Positions 1 through 14,937 of a stretch of DNA of 64,000 nucleotides are shown here, in pieces (the stretch's first letter is position 1; every line of letters begins with the position of its first letter). The translations under genes and the position numbers were made by a program. Source of the DNA: Microbacterium invictum (GTDB taxonomy: Bacteria > Actinomycetota > Actinomycetes > Actinomycetales > Microbacteriaceae). The notes beneath the pieces were generated by a model that did no database searches, was not told the DNA's origin, and saw nothing but the letters and a program-made list of their open reading frames with translations. The DNA is taken from the NCBI RefSeq assembly GCF_034421375.1, contig NZ_CP139779.1, forward strand, positions 2,294,001-2,358,000. Reading direction: 5' to 3'.

Positions 1-657
1 ACTGGTGAGATTGCCCCACTGATCCGACCCGCCGGTCTGCAGGACGCATCCGTAGGTGCGGTGCAGCTCAAGGTAATCCAAGCCCTGCAGGATCTGGTAG
101 CTGAACTCGGTGTAGCTGATGCCCGCCTCGGAATTCAGTCGCGCACTGACGGCGTCCTTGCTGAGCATCTTGCCGACGCGGTAGTGCTTGCCGATTTCGC
201 GGAGGAAGTCGATGGCCGACAGCGGTGCCGTCCAGTCGAGGTTGTTCACGATGCGTGCGGCGTTGTCGCCGTCGAAACTCAGGAATCGCTCGACCTGAGC
301 GCGGAGGTATCCGACCCACTCCGCCACGGTCTCCTTGGTGTTCAAGGTCCGTTCGCTCGAGGGGCGCGGATCGCCGATCAGACCTGTCGACCCGCCCACC
401 AGACCGAGCGGGCGATGACCGGCGAGCTGGAGCCGGCGCATGGTGAGCAGCTGCACGAGGTTGCCCAGGTGAAGGCTCGGCGCGGTGGGATCGAAACCGC
501 AGTAGAAGGTGATCGGCTCGCCGCCGAGGAGCGCCCGCAACTCCCCCGCGTCGGTGGAGACCTGAACGAGCCCGCGCCACACGAGTTCGTCCCAGACGTT
601 GTCGAAGGACGGATCGTTCGCGGGGGCGGTCGCGTTCACGACGACGGCGGATGACAC
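1..657 (-). CDS. tyrS: Tyrosine-tRNA ligase, N-terminal part (cut by window edge)
   Basis: Class I aminoacyl-tRNA synthetase that activates tyrosine and charges tRNA-Tyr in the cytosol. The reading frame opens with GTG at 657 and runs off the left edge, giving 219 codons. Visible family marks are the tyrosine pocket [14 protein letters not shown] (the HIGH-equivalent is HLGN), GSTGLIGDP, and the [10 protein letters not shown] motif near the edge. The KMSKS loop and S4 RNA-binding domain lie outside the window. The position beyond argH matches the argH-tyrS order of other actinobacteria. The identification is firm. The GTG start is chosen because it precedes the usual short N-terminal extension. 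Confidence 0.95.
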   Translation of the reverse strand, partial: MSSAVVVNATAPANDPSFDNVWDELVWRGLVQVSTDAGELRALLGGEPITFYCGFDPTAPSLHLGNLVQLLTMRRLQLAGHRPLGLVGGSTGLIGDPRPSSERTLNTKETVAEWVGYLRAQVERFLSFDGDNAARIVNNLDWTAPLSAIDFLREIGKHYRVGKMLSKDAVSARLNSEAGISYTEFSYQILQGLDYLELHRTYGCVLQTGGSDQWGNLTS

Positions 658-766
658 GCCTGTCAGGCTATCAGCGTGCCCGACACGGGCCGCACGATCG
701 TGTGGAACCACCCGCACACGCGGACTGGCTGACGGCTGCGTCCGACGTCCGTGGGACACTTTCGAC

Positions 767-1360
767 ATGCCGGATGCCGTCGACGCCACCGATCCCCTGG
801 CCGTCGCGATCGTGGTGGTCTTCCTGTTCCTGTCGCTGTGCACCGCGCTCGTTCTGGTCATCGTCGCCGGCCGCCGTCCTCACGCCTCCCTGCTGTCCAT
901 CGCGGCGGGCCTCGTCCTGCTGGCGCTCCTCGTCGTCGCCGTCCTCCCGTACAACGTGCCCGTGCTCCTCGGTGCGATCCTCGCGCTGCTCGGCGTGACG
1001 TTGGCCGTGCTCGGCGGCAACCCGTTCACCCGCTGGGTCCTCATCGCCGCCGACGGGCGCACGACCGAGGGCCCACGGGGCGGCATCCTCGTCGAGCTGG
1101 CCGCCGAACACTCCGAGTCACGGCAGGAGGAGATCCTGCGGGGCGGCACGACGATCGGCTTTCTCGAGCGGGCGTCGGTGGCGTTGGGGATCGTCGCGGG
1201 GTTCCCGGCCGTCATCGCCGTGGTCGTCGCGCTGAAGGGTGTCGGTCGATTCTCGGAGTTGGCGACGCCCGCCGCTCGAGAGCGGTTCATCGTCGGCACC
1301 CTCGCCAGCCTCCTCTGGGCGTCCGCCGTCGCGGCGGCCGTATGGATGGCGATCTGGTGA
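767..1360 (+). CDS. Small multi-pass membrane protein, function unknown
   Basis: A 197-residue integral membrane protein that I do not recognise. Hydrophobic segments lie at about residues 11-34, 42-60, 64-83, 139-157 and 175-196. A polar stretch of about 50 residues after the third segment probably faces the cytoplasm (it contains EHSESRQEE). The ATG at 767 is chosen over an upstream in-frame start because the tyrS start and intergenic space lie before it and the hydrophobic N-terminus then begins naturally. The gene converges on satD with a 3-base gap, so the two could be functionally linked, but only position supports that. Confidence 0.75.
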   Translation: MPDAVDATDPLAVAIVVVFLFLSLCTALVLVIVAGRRPHASLLSIAAGLVLLALLVVAVLPYNVPVLLGAILALLGVTLAVLGGNPFTRWVLIAADGRTTEGPRGGILVELAAEHSESRQEEILRGGTTIGFLERASVALGIVAGFPAVIAVVVALKGVGRFSELATPAARERFIVGTLASLLWASAVAAAVWMAIW

Positions 1361-1363
1361 AGG

Positions 1364-2008
1364 TCATCCCGGCGCGTCGGCGAGCGCCCGAAGCCCCTCG
1401 ATGAGCGCGCCCGCCTCTGCCGCGGCCAACGCCTGCGACACGGCGGACTGCACGATCCCCTCCGCTGCGGCGAGATCGCTCTGGGTACGGCCGAGCCATC
1501 GCCCGTAGACGAGTCGCCGGGTGCGGGGACTGAGCTGAGCGATCGCGCGGTCTCGCGCAAGCAGTCCGCTGTTGGCCACCCGCACCAGCTCGACCGTCTC
1601 GGGCGTCGCCGTCTCCGATGTCGCCACCCATGTGCGCGCGGTCGGCGCGACGCGCCGGGCGAGCTGCTCGACCTTCTCGATCGCGCCGCGCGCCGCCCAC
1701 CACGCCTCACCTTCGGACAGCGCCCCGCCGACCGAGGGGATCTCCTCGATATCGCCCAGACCGAGCCCGAATCTGAGCTCGACGCCCTCGGGGAGCGCGA
1801 GCTGCAGCAACACGGTGGCGGTCAGAGCCGACGAGAGCTCCCGGTACACACCCTGCATCTCGTCGCCGACCACGGGAACGAGCTCGCGCTCCGGGGTCGG
1901 CCCGTCCGCGGCAACCCGCGCCAGTGCGGCTTCGAGACCGCGTTGCGCCGTCCGCCGGTCCGGGAGTTCCCGCGACGAGACGATGTCAGCGATCACGGCG
2001 GCGGGCAT
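1364..2008 (-). CDS. SatD family regulator-like protein
   Basis: A 214-residue SatD-family protein. The N-terminal part carries the family pattern VIADIVSSRELPDR, GDEMQGVY and LRFGLGLGDI. The C-terminal part (about residues 155-205) reads as a helix-turn-helix, with GRTQSDLAAAEGIVQSAVSQAL resembling sigma region 4. SatD was first named in Streptococcus for secretion and acid tolerance. A transcription-factor role here is inferred from the HTH. The start is an ATG at 2008. Immediately upstream are tandem operator-like repeats (2012-2075), suggesting autoregulation. Confidence 0.8.
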   Translation of the reverse strand: MPAAVIADIVSSRELPDRRTAQRGLEAALARVAADGPTPERELVPVVGDEMQGVYRELSSALTATVLLQLALPEGVELRFGLGLGDIEEIPSVGGALSEGEAWWAARGAIEKVEQLARRVAPTARTWVATSETATPETVELVRVANSGLLARDRAIAQLSPRTRRLVYGRWLGRTQSDLAAAEGIVQSAVSQALAAAEAGALIEGLRALADAPG

Positions 2009-2011
2009 GAC

Positions 2012-6772
<4,761 letters not shown>

Positions 6773-6776
<4 letters not shown>

Positions 6777-7672
6777 CCTCGCACCACCTCTGTTCCGATT
6801 CCGTTGCTGGTGAAGATCTCCACGAGCACCGAGTGCGGTACTCGCCCGTCGATGATCGCCGCCGTCTCGACGCCGCCCTCGACCGCCTCGAGGCATGCCT
6901 GCATCTTGGGGATCATGCCCGACTCGAGCGTCGGGAGCATCTCGCGCAGCGTCGAGGACGTCAGGTGCGAGACGAGGGAATCGCGGTTCGGCCAGTCGGC
7001 GTACAGGCCCGGCACGTCGGTGAGGACCACGAGCTTCACCGCTTTCAGCGCCACCGCGAGCGCGGACGCTGCGGCGTCGGCGTTGACGTTCAACGATGCG
7101 CCCGGCCGATCGAGGTCGGGGGCGATGCTGGAGACGACGGGGATGCGTCCGGCGGCGAGGTGGTCGAGCACCGGCTGCGGGTCGACCTCGACGACGTCGC
7201 CCACCCGGCCCAGGTCGTGCTCGATGCCGTCGATGGTGACCCCGCGACGGCGCCCGCCGAAGAGCCCGGCGTCTTCACCGCTCAAGCCGGTCGCCAAGGG
7301 CCCGTGCGTGTTGATCTTGCCCACCAGCTGGGGATTGATCTGGCCGGTGAGCACCATCCGCACGACCGAGATCGCCTCGGTGGAGGTGACCCGGTAGCCG
7401 CCCTTGAACTCGCTCGGGATCTCGAGCCGGTCGAGCATCGAGGAGATCTGCGGCCCACCCCCGTGCACGACGACGGGCTTCACGCCCGCGTAGCGGAGGT
7501 AGGCCATGTCTGCGGCGAACGCGTCTTGCAGCTCTTCGCTGACCATGGCGTTGCCGCCGTACTTGATGACGATCACCTGGTCTCGGAATCGCCGCAGCCA
7601 CGGCAGCGACTCGATGAGGACGGCGGCCTTCGCGCTCGCCTCCCCGGGATCGGTCGTCTGGATGTCGGTCAT
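6773..7672 (-). CDS. argB: Acetylglutamate kinase
   Basis: Phosphorylates N-acetylglutamate, usually the arginine-inhibited step when ArgJ recycles acetyl groups. The 299-residue amino-acid-kinase fold shows IKYGGNAM at the N-terminus, VHGGGPQI, and the nucleotide-binding region [13 protein letters not shown]. An N-terminal extension of about 25 residues precedes the core, as in arginine-sensitive NAGKs (an inference about regulation). The ATG at 7672 overlaps the argJ stop by ATGA. Confidence 0.97.
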
Positions 7673-8865
7673 GAGGAGTACGCGCTGTTCTCGTGGACGT
7701 AGTCGTGGGTGAGGTCGTTGGTGCGGATGAGCGCGTGAGCGTCGCCCGCCTTCAGGTCGATGCGGACCACCGTGGCGCGTGGAGTCAGGTCGACCTCCTC
7801 GCGCGGGCGGTCCGGACCGCCCTGCGTGCACACCCGCACGCCGTTCATCCAGACGTCGACGTCATAGGGGTCGAAGGCCGCGTCGGTCGTGCCGATCGCC
7901 GCGAGCACCCGCCCCCAGTTCGGGTCGTTGCCGAAGATCGCGGCCTTGAAGAGGTTGTTGCGGGCGACCGAGCGCCCGACCACGACCGCGTCGTCTTCGG
8001 ATGCCGCGTTCTGGACCTGGATGCTGATGTCGTGGCTGGCCCCTTCGGCGTCGGCCTGGAGCTGACCGGCGAGGTCGTCGCACACCGCGGTCAGCCGGCG
8101 CCGGAACTCGTCGGGGTCGGGCGCGACGCCGGACGCGCCGCTGACCATGAGGGTGACCTGGTCGTTGGTCGACATGCAGCCGTCGGAGTCCAGGCGGTCG
8201 AAGGTGACCCGGGTCGCGGCGCGCAGATGCGCGTCGGCCTCCTCGGCGGTGAGGACGGCGTCAGTGGTGACGACGACGAGCATCGTCGCAAGGCCGGGCG
8301 CCAGCATCCCGGCTCCCTTGGCCATTCCGCCGATCGTCCATCCGTGGCTGGCTTCGACGGCCCGCTTGGGCCGGGAGTCGGTCGTCATGATCGCTTCGGA
8401 TGCGGCGTCGCCGCCGTCTGAGGCGAGCGAGGCGATCGCCCGTTCGGTCCCGTCGAGCACCTTCTGCCGGAACACCTCGTCGCCGACGCCGATGAGACCG
8501 GTGGAGCAGATGAGGATGTCGCCGGCGCCGACGCCGAGCAGTTCGGCGGCCTTCTCGGCGGTCTCGTGGGTGGTCTGGAAGCCGAACGCCCCCGTGAAGC
8601 AGTTGGCCCCTCCGGAGTTGAGCACGATCGCCTCGACGACGCCGTCCCGGATCACCTGCTCCGACCACAGGATGGGGTTGGCCTTGGCCCGGTTGCTCGT
8701 GAAGACCGCGGCGCCGACTTTGAGCGGACCGCGGTTGACAACGACGGCGACATCGGGCTTGCCGGTCGACTTCAGTCCCGCGACGACGCCGGCCGCCTCG
8801 AAGCCCTTCGGCGCGGTGACACCGCGGGAGGCGAAGCCGTGAGGCCGGTCGTCGTCGATGTTCAC
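7669..8865 (-). CDS. argJ: Glutamate N-acetyltransferase / ornithine acetyltransferase
   Basis: Transfers acetyl from N-acetylornithine to glutamate (cyclic pathway) and may also use acetyl-CoA. ArgJ precursors cleave themselves just before a threonine nucleophile. That site is visible as [14 protein letters not shown], with cleavage expected between Ala and Thr. The C-terminal signature [13 protein letters not shown] is present. The 398-residue product starts with GTG at 8865, overlapping the argC stop as GTGA. Presence of argJ implies the recycling version of the pathway. Confidence 0.97.
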   Translation of the reverse strand: MNIDDDRPHGFASRGVTAPKGFEAAGVVAGLKSTGKPDVAVVVNRGPLKVGAAVFTSNRAKANPILWSEQVIRDGVVEAIVLNSGGANCFTGAFGFQTTHETAEKAAELLGVGAGDILICSTGLIGVGDEVFRQKVLDGTERAIASLASDGGDAASEAIMTTDSRPKRAVEASHGWTIGGMAKGAGMLAPGLATMLVVVTTDAVLTAEEADAHLRAATRVTFDRLDSDGCMSTNDQVTLMVSGASGVAPDPDEFRRRLTAVCDDLAGQLQADAEGASHDISIQVQNAASEDDAVVVGRSVARNNLFKAAIFGNDPNWGRVLAAIGTTDAAFDPYDVDVWMNGVRVCTQGGPDRPREEVDLTPRATVVRIDLKAGDAHALIRTNDLTHDYVHENSAYSS

Positions 8866-9914
8866 GGGGCCACTCCGTTGACGGTGAGCGCCCGACCCTC
8901 GGGGAGTCCGAGCGCGATGTTCATGGACTGCACGGCGGCGCCCGCGGTGCCTTTGACGAGGTTGTCGACCGCGGTGACGACGACCACCCGGTTCGCATCG
9001 CGGTCGATCGCGAGCCCCATCAGCGCGGTGTTGGCCCCGAGGACGTCGGCCGTGCGGGGGAAGTGCCCCGCCGGGAGGAGCTGCACGAAGGTCTCTTCTC
9101 CGTACGCCCGCTCCCACGCCGCCCGGATGTCGTCGTCGCTCGCCCCGGAAGCGATGGGAGCGGTCGAGGTGGCGAGAATTCCACGCGCCATCGGCACGAT
9201 CACGGGGGTGAACGAGATCCGGATGGCGGCTGTGGCGTCAGGCGCCGCCCCGGCGAGCGCCTGTCGGATCTCGGGGATGTGGCGATGGGTGCCGCCGACC
9301 GCGTAGGGATTGGCGGTGCCGAGGATCTCGCTGCCGAGGAGATGCGGCTTGAGGCTCTTGCCGGCGCCTGAGGGCCCGACCGCGAGCACGGTGACGATGT
9401 CGCCCGGGTCGATGACACCCGCGGCGACGCCCGGCGCGAGGCTGAGGCTCACCGTGGAGGCGTTGCATCCGGGCGCCGCGATTCGCGTCGCCCCGCGCAG
9501 CAGGTCACGCTGCGTGCCCGCACCGACGAGGAGCTCGGGCACCCCGTAGGTCCACGGCTCGTGGAACACGCCGCCGTAGAAGCGATCCCACTCCCCCACC
9601 GACTCCAGCCGGTGATCCGCACCGGCGTCGATCACGAGCGGCGTCTCGCGCAGCGCGTCGGTGTACTGCCCCGACTGTCCGTGCGGGAGGGCGAGGAAGA
9701 CGATGTCGTGACCGGAGAGCACCTCGGGGGTAGTCTCCTGGAGCGTCAGGTGCGCCAGCGAACGCAGATGGGGCTGGTGCTCGATGAGCTTCTGTCCGGC
9801 GTTGGAGTGCGCGGTGACCGTGCGGATCTCGACGTCGGGATGTGCGGCGAGGATCCGGAGGATCTCGCCGCCCGCATAGCCGGATGCGCCGGAGACGGCG
9901 ACCGAATATGTCAT
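8862..9914 (-). CDS. argC: N-acetyl-gamma-glutamyl-phosphate reductase
   Basis: NADPH-dependent reduction of acetylglutamyl phosphate. The 350-residue protein carries the Rossmann motif [13 protein letters not shown] and the catalytic cysteine in [10 protein letters not shown], followed by GPSGAGKS. The ATG at 9914 is preferred over the in-frame GTG at 9923 because AAGGTGG lies 5 bases before it. First gene of the arg operon. No clear ArgR box could be recognised upstream, and argR is not in the window. Confidence 0.96.
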   Translation of the reverse strand: MTYSVAVSGASGYAGGEILRILAAHPDVEIRTVTAHSNAGQKLIEHQPHLRSLAHLTLQETTPEVLSGHDIVFLALPHGQSGQYTDALRETPLVIDAGADHRLESVGEWDRFYGGVFHEPWTYGVPELLVGAGTQRDLLRGATRIAAPGCNASTVSLSLAPGVAAGVIDPGDIVTVLAVGPSGAGKSLKPHLLGSEILGTANPYAVGGTHRHIPEIRQALAGAAPDATAAIRISFTPVIVPMARGILATSTAPIASGASDDDIRAAWERAYGEETFVQLLPAGHFPRTADVLGANTALMGLAIDRDANRVVVVTAVDNLVKGTAGAAVQSMNIALGLPEGRALTVNGVAP

Positions 9915-10265
9915 GGATTCCACCTTAGAGTCTGGGGTCGTGGGCTGCCGACGGCGACGCCCGTGACTCCCCTCGAAGGAGGTGCGCGGGGTCGCCTAAA
10001 GTCGGCGTCCGTCCAGACGTCGGCGCGCGGGAGCGACGCTCGGAGCGAGCGTGGCGAAGAAGGGCGCGGCCGAAGGCATGCGCCGACCATACCGACCGGT
10101 CGCGGGCACCCGCAAATCGGGGCTCGTGCGGTGCGGCGGGTCGAGGTCACGGGGTCGACCGGCGCACAACTCCTGCAGATCGCCGAGACGGGCGCCTGCC
10201 ACCCGCGGAATCACGGGTGCCCCCGGCATCAGCGGTCGGGGATTGCAGGAGTTGTGCGCACCCGG
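9915..10265. other. 351-bp region without a gene, upstream of argC
   Basis: No open frame here has a convincing start or family resemblance. The left part must contain the argC promoter for leftward transcription. The right part is filled by the inverted repeat described separately (10162-10259), which ends 6 bases beyond the stop of the epimerase gene. A smaller dyad, CACCCG / CGGGTG, lies within its loop. Confidence 0.7.
10162..10259. repeat. 16-bp perfect inverted repeat with 66-nt loop
   Basis: GCGCACAACTCCTGCA at 10162-10177 is exactly complementary to 10244-10259 (TGCAGGAGTTGTGCGC). The 66-nt spacer contains a nested dyad. The arms are not GC-only and are followed by no T-run, so a simple rho-independent terminator is unlikely. 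The size and architecture resemble a REP/MITE-like interspersed element. Its position directly after a stop codon is also typical of such elements. No other copy was found in this window. Confidence 0.6.
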
Positions 10266-11255
10266 TCAGCCCAGCTCCGCCAGCAACGCGAGTTCCTCGG
10301 CGCGCGTGAGCCCCGACCTCCGCACACGGTCGAGGCCGCGCTCGCGCTCGTCCGCCAGAGCGCGCTCGAGGGTGTCGCGGAGGTCGCGCACGTGACCGCC
10401 CGCAGCGCGGTACGCCGCATTCGAACGCGTGGCGAACCCGGGCATGTCGCTCGGCAGCCACAGCGGGAGCGAGCGCGCACCCATCCAGTACTGCACCCAG
10501 TACTGCACGTCGTGCGCGATGAGCCAGTCGTCCTCACCATCCACGACAACCCCGGAGTGCCCCGTCACCTCGCGAGCGGTCTCGAGGAGGGTGCGGAACG
10601 GCACGGAATCACCGATCGCGTTGGCGAGGATCGATCGCTCCCGGCGTCCACAGGCGACGAGGAACGCGGCGAGGTCGTCGACGTCGATGACCTGGGCCCG
10701 TCGATCGTCCAGGGTGGGCGTGAGCACCGGCCCGTCACCGGCGACCGCGAGGCGCGCGACCCAGTAGCCGAACCGATCCGTGGGGTCCCCCGGCCCGACG
10801 ATGAGCCCCGGGCGCACGATCGCGGCCCGCGCACCGAAAGCGTCGCGGACGGATGCCTCAGCGGCGGCCTTCGCACGCGAGTAGTCGTACTCCTCCCCCG
10901 GCCGAAGCGGCGCACTGACCTCGGCGCCCTCGTCCGCACCGACGACATCGTTCGCCGCGTACACCGATAGCGATGACACGTACGTCAGGTGACGGGCGAC
11001 CGGCGCGAGCACGGCGACCGCCGATGCCACGTGCTCTGGCGTGGAGGAGATCTCGACCACCTCGTCCCACTCGCGCTCGGCCACGGCGTCGTAGGCTCCC
11101 GGCGCCGCCCGGTCGGCGGCGATGAGCTCCGCTCCGTCCGGTGCGGGTCGTCCGCCGCGCGCAAGACAGGTGACGCGGGCACCTGCGTCCACCCAGGCTC
11201 GAGCGACCCGTCCGCTCAGCCAACCGGTCCCGCCCAGGATGAGCACGTGCGTCAT
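10266..11255 (-). CDS. NAD-dependent epimerase/dehydratase-like SDR protein
   Basis: Extended short-chain dehydrogenase of 329 residues. The N-terminal dinucleotide site is VLILGGTGWLSGRVAR, the substrate-domain region has VSSLSVY, and the catalytic YxxxK appears as YDYSRAK. The C-terminal half is divergent, with an unusual DVQYWVQYWMGARSLPLW. Substrate unknown; some members act on nucleotide sugars. It lies 65 bases downstream of pheT in the same direction, interrupting the ancestral pheT-argC link. Confidence 0.85.
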   Translation of the reverse strand: MTHVLILGGTGWLSGRVARAWVDAGARVTCLARGGRPAPDGAELIAADRAAPGAYDAVAEREWDEVVEISSTPEHVASAVAVLAPVARHLTYVSSLSVYAANDVVGADEGAEVSAPLRPGEEYDYSRAKAAAEASVRDAFGARAAIVRPGLIVGPGDPTDRFGYWVARLAVAGDGPVLTPTLDDRRAQVIDVDDLAAFLVACGRRERSILANAIGDSVPFRTLLETAREVTGHSGVVVDGEDDWLIAHDVQYWVQYWMGARSLPLWLPSDMPGFATRSNAAYRAAGGHVRDLRDTLERALADERERGLDRVRRSGLTRAEELALLAELG

Positions 11256-11320
11256 GCGGCCATCCCATCAGAGCGTCACGCCATGCGATACGGCGTTCCG
11301 CTCTGGGCGGAGCGCATCGC

Positions 11321-13852
11321 CTATTCGCGCAGGCTCGCCCCGAAGCGCGACGCCGCCTCGGCGACGCCCGCGAGCTTCGCCTCGGTGGCCTCGGCCGCGG
11401 TGAGGGTGCGGTCCGGCGCACGGAACCTCAGGGCGAACGTCAGGCTCTTCGAGCCCTCCGGAACACCCGCCCCGCGGTAGTCGTCGACAAGACGCAGCGA
11501 CTCGAGCAGATCGCCCGCCCCGTCGACGAGCGCCGCGCGGACGTCGGATGCCGGGACCTCGGCGCTCACGACGAGGGAGACGTCCTGCGTGGCAGCCGGG
11601 TAGCCGGAAAGCGACGCCGCGACCACCCTCTCCCCTGCCAGGGAGAGCGCGAGATCGAGATCGAGTTCGGCGACCACGACGCGGCCGGGAAGGTCGGCGT
11701 CCTCGGCGACGGACGGGAGCAGCTCGCCGACGTGACCGACCACGACGTCCCCGACGGACAGGATGCCCGTGCGACCGGGGTGCAGGGCCGCGCGCTCGCC
11801 CTGCGCGACCTCGATCGTGACACCCGCTGCCGCCCCAATGCTGCGGACGGCATCGAGCGCATCGGCCAGGCCCGCCTCCGCGGCAGGCACGCCGGGCTGC
11901 TTCGGGGTGACCGCTCCGGTCACGAGCACCGCGACGTGGCGGTGCTGCGGCGGGATCGACGCGTCGAGTGCCGTCAGCGTCGCAGCATCGGGTCGCACCG
12001 CCAGCGGCGGGACGAACTCGGTGCCGTAGGCCACGCCGGGCTCGGGCAGGAAGACGGCGCCGGTCTCGAACAGCGCGAGGTCGGTGAGACCGCGCGCCAC
12101 GTTGCGGTGCGCGACGCGCAGCAGTCCCGGCACGAGGCTCCGGCGGAGGAACGGCGCCTGCCCGTCGAGGGGATTGGCGAGCTTGACGCTCGGCAGGTGC
12201 TCTCCCGTCGCCGATCCGTGGAGGTCGTTCTGCTCCTCGGTGGTGAATCCGAAGGACGGCGTCTCGACGTATCCGGCGGCGGCGAGCGCGTTGGCGACGC
12301 GACGCCGGCCCTGCTGCGCCGCGGTGAGCCCGCGCCCCGAGGGCGGCGTCGGCAGCACCGAGGGAATGCGGTCGTATCCCTCGATCCGGGCGACCTCTTC
12401 GGCCAGGGTCCACTTGTCGGTCAGGTCCGGACGCCACGAAGGGGGGAAGACGACCCAGTTCGCGTCGTTCTCGCGGACCTCGCAGCCGATGAGCTCGAGG
12501 GCGCGGACGATCTCGTGCTCGGTGTAGGGGACTCCGATGAGCGCCGGCACGAAGGGCCGCGGTAGTTCCACACCGGGCGTCTCGATGACCGCGTGCAGGG
12601 CGCCGCCGGCGCGGGTGTCGGTGCCGCCGGCGTAGGTGACCATCAGCTCCGCCACGCGCGCGGCCGCCACGAACGGGATCGCCGGGTCGACGCCGCGCTC
12701 GAAGCGGCGCGAGGCCTCCGACGGCAGCTTGTGCCGGCGCGCAGTGCGGGCGATGGACACGGTGTCGAACGTCGCGGCCTCGATGAGCACGTTCCGGGTC
12801 GACGAGGTCATCTCCGTCGTCCCGCCGCCCATGACGCCCGCGAGGCCGATCGGCCCCGACTCGTCGGTGATCAGCAGGTCCTCGGGGCTGAGCTCGCGCA
12901 CCTTGCCGTCGAGGGTCTCGAGCCTCTCGCCCGCGACCGCACGACGCACGGTGATGCCGCCGCGTAGTGTGTCGAGGTCGTAGCCGTGGATCGGCTGACC
13001 GAGCTCGACCATGACGTAGTTGGTGATGTCGATGAGGATGCCGAGCGAGCGGATGCCGGCGAGCGAGAGCCGCGCGATCATCCACGCCGGCGTGGGCTTG
13101 GTGGGATCCACGTCGCGGACGATGCGCGCCACGAACTCCGACGCTCCAACCCGACCACGGATCGGGGCCCGATCATCGACGGCGACGGCGAACGCCGTGT
13201 CGTCGTGCAGGTTCACCTCTCCCCATTCGCGCGCACCCGGATCGCGGAAGGCCGCTCCGGTGGCGTGGGAGTACTCGCGCGCGACGCCGCGCACCGACAG
13301 CGCGTACCCCCGGTCGGGGGTGACGTTGATGTCGACCGCGACATCGTCGAGCCCGAGGAGGCTGATCGCGTCCGAACCGACCGGCGCGTCGATGCCGAGT
13401 TCGACCAGGCGCAGGATGCCGTCGTGCTCGTCACCGAGACCGAGCTCTCTGGCCGAGGCGATCATGCCGTCTGAGACATGCCCGTAGGTCTTCCGGGCGG
13501 CGATCGGGAACGGGCCGGGCAGCACGGCGCCCGGGAGGGTCACCGGCACCTTGTCGCCGACGAAGAAGTTGCGCGCGCCGCACACGATCCCATGCACGGC
13601 GGGCCCCCCGTCCGCGGCGGTCTCGCCGTCGGGAGCGACCTTCACCTGGCACCAGCGGATGGTCTTGCCGTTGGACTGCGGCTCTTCGACGAAGTCGAGC
13701 ACCTCGCCCACGACGATGGGACCCTGCAGCTCGAAGCGGTGCACGTCCTCCTCTTCGAACCCGACGCGCACGAGCGCGGCGAGCACGTCCTCGGGGGTGG
13801 CCTCCGCCGGCACATCCACGTACTCACGCAGCCACGAAAGCGGGACGCGCAT
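11321..13852 (-). CDS. pheT: Phenylalanine-tRNA ligase, beta subunit
   Basis: Large subunit of the alpha2-beta2 PheRS; it holds the editing site and anticodon-binding domain. At 843 residues it has the full domain set: an N-terminal OB/tRNA-binding domain (IVVGEVLDFVEEPQSNGK), the B3/B4 editing domain (DITNYVMVELGQPIHGYD), the B5 domain (TPPSGRGL region), a catalytic-like core, and a C-terminal FDX-ACB domain starting near SGYPAATQDVSLVV. The ATG at 13852 overlaps the pheS stop (TGATG). Confidence 0.97.
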   Translation of the reverse strand: MRVPLSWLREYVDVPAEATPEDVLAALVRVGFEEEDVHRFELQGPIVVGEVLDFVEEPQSNGKTIRWCQVKVAPDGETAADGGPAVHGIVCGARNFFVGDKVPVTLPGAVLPGPFPIAARKTYGHVSDGMIASARELGLGDEHDGILRLVELGIDAPVGSDAISLLGLDDVAVDINVTPDRGYALSVRGVAREYSHATGAAFRDPGAREWGEVNLHDDTAFAVAVDDRAPIRGRVGASEFVARIVRDVDPTKPTPAWMIARLSLAGIRSLGILIDITNYVMVELGQPIHGYDLDTLRGGITVRRAVAGERLETLDGKVRELSPEDLLITDESGPIGLAGVMGGGTTEMTSSTRNVLIEAATFDTVSIARTARRHKLPSEASRRFERGVDPAIPFVAAARVAELMVTYAGGTDTRAGGALHAVIETPGVELPRPFVPALIGVPYTEHEIVRALELIGCEVRENDANWVVFPPSWRPDLTDKWTLAEEVARIEGYDRIPSVLPTPPSGRGLTAAQQGRRRVANALAAAGYVETPSFGFTTEEQNDLHGSATGEHLPSVKLANPLDGQAPFLRRSLVPGLLRVAHRNVARGLTDLALFETGAVFLPEPGVAYGTEFVPPLAVRPDAATLTALDASIPPQHRHVAVLVTGAVTPKQPGVPAAEAGLADALDAVRSIGAAAGVTIEVAQGERAALHPGRTGILSVGDVVVGHVGELLPSVAEDADLPGRVVVAELDLDLALSLAGERVVAASLSGYPAATQDVSLVVSAEVPASDVRAALVDGAGDLLESLRLVDDYRGAGVPEGSKSLTFALRFRAPDRTLTAAEATEAKLAGVAEAASRFGASLRE

Positions 13853-14892
13853 CAGACCACCATCCCGAACTGCTCGCTGAAGCGCACATCGCCCTCGGCC
13901 ATGTCGCGCATGTCCTGCACATCGCTGCGGAACATCAGCGTCCTCTCGATCCCCATCCCGAAGGCGAAGCCCGAGTACTCCTCGGGGTCGATCCCCGCTG
14001 CGCGCAGCACGTTGGGGTTGACCATGCCGCACCCGCCCCACTCGATCCAGCGCGCCCCGCCCTTGAAGGTCGGGTGCCACAGATCGAGCTCGGCGGACGG
14101 CTCGGTGAAGGGGAAGTAGTTGGCGCGGAAGCGGGTCTTCGCCTCGGGTCCGAACAGCACGCGGGCGGCGTGGTCGAGCGTGCCCTTGAGGTGCGCCATC
14201 GTGATGCCCTTGTCGATCACGAGACCTTCGAACTGCGTGAAGACCGGAAGGTGCGTGGCGTCGAACTCGTCGGTCCGGTACACCCGCCCCGGGCACAGCA
14301 CGTAGATCGGCAGGTCGCGCTCGAGCATCGAACGCACCTGCACGGGGCTCGTGTGCGTCCGCATCACCAGGTGCCGATCGACCGGGTCGACGAAGAACGT
14401 GTCCTGCATCTGACGCGCCGGGTGGTCGGCGTCGAAGTTGAGCGCATCGAAGTTGAACCACTCGTGCTCGAGCTCGGGGCCTTCGGCGATCTCCCATCCC
14501 ATCCCGACGAAGATGTCGGCGATCTGCTCCTGCAGGAGCGAGATGGGATGCCGCGCACCGACCCGAGCCCGCGTGGGAAGCGCGGTGATGTCGACGCGCT
14601 CGGACTCCAGACGTGCCGCCGTCTCGGCCGCGGCGACCTCCGCCTCCCGGGCGGCCAGGGCCTGGGTGACACGGCCGCGAGCCTGACCGATGAGCTTGCC
14701 GAACTCGGCCTTGCGGTCGGGGGCGACATCGCGCAGACGGGCGTTGAGTCGGGCGAGCGGCGAGCCCTCCGCCGTGTGCGCGGCGCGGGCCGCCTTCAGG
14801 TCGGCCGTGCTGGATGCCGCGGCGATCGCGGCGAGCGCGGCATCGACCGCGGCCTCCACTGCGTGCGGGGTGATCTCGGGTGCGTCGGACAC
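13852..14892 (-). CDS. pheS: Phenylalanine-tRNA ligase, alpha subunit
   Basis: Catalytic subunit of PheRS, class II fold. The 346-residue protein has an N-terminal coiled-coil (about residues 1-100), HPISLLQEQIADIF, motif 2 in VYRTDEFDATHLPVFTQFEG, and motif 3 in GFAFGMGIERTLMFR. The start is GTG at 14892. It is separated from the upstream gluD gene by 45 bases, so it may be transcribed from its own promoter or by read-through. Confidence 0.97.
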   Translation of the reverse strand: MSDAPEITPHAVEAAVDAALAAIAAASSTADLKAARAAHTAEGSPLARLNARLRDVAPDRKAEFGKLIGQARGRVTQALAAREAEVAAAETAARLESERVDITALPTRARVGARHPISLLQEQIADIFVGMGWEIAEGPELEHEWFNFDALNFDADHPARQMQDTFFVDPVDRHLVMRTHTSPVQVRSMLERDLPIYVLCPGRVYRTDEFDATHLPVFTQFEGLVIDKGITMAHLKGTLDHAARVLFGPEAKTRFRANYFPFTEPSAELDLWHPTFKGGARWIEWGGCGMVNPNVLRAAGIDPEEYSGFAFGMGIERTLMFRSDVQDMRDMAEGDVRFSEQFGMVV

Positions 14893-14937
14893 GAGAGTCG
14901 AGTCTACCGACGGCGAATGCCGCGGCCCGCCGCGTCG

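Noticed and set aside
9980..10120. Possible riboswitch or T-box for arginine genes
   Set aside because: No conserved core or T-box motif could be identified, and arginine operons in actinobacteria are usually controlled by ArgR.
9911..10229. Small minus-strand frames upstream of argC
   Set aside because: No ribosome-binding site or family resemblance. The Arg/Pro-rich composition is that of GC-rich non-coding sequence.
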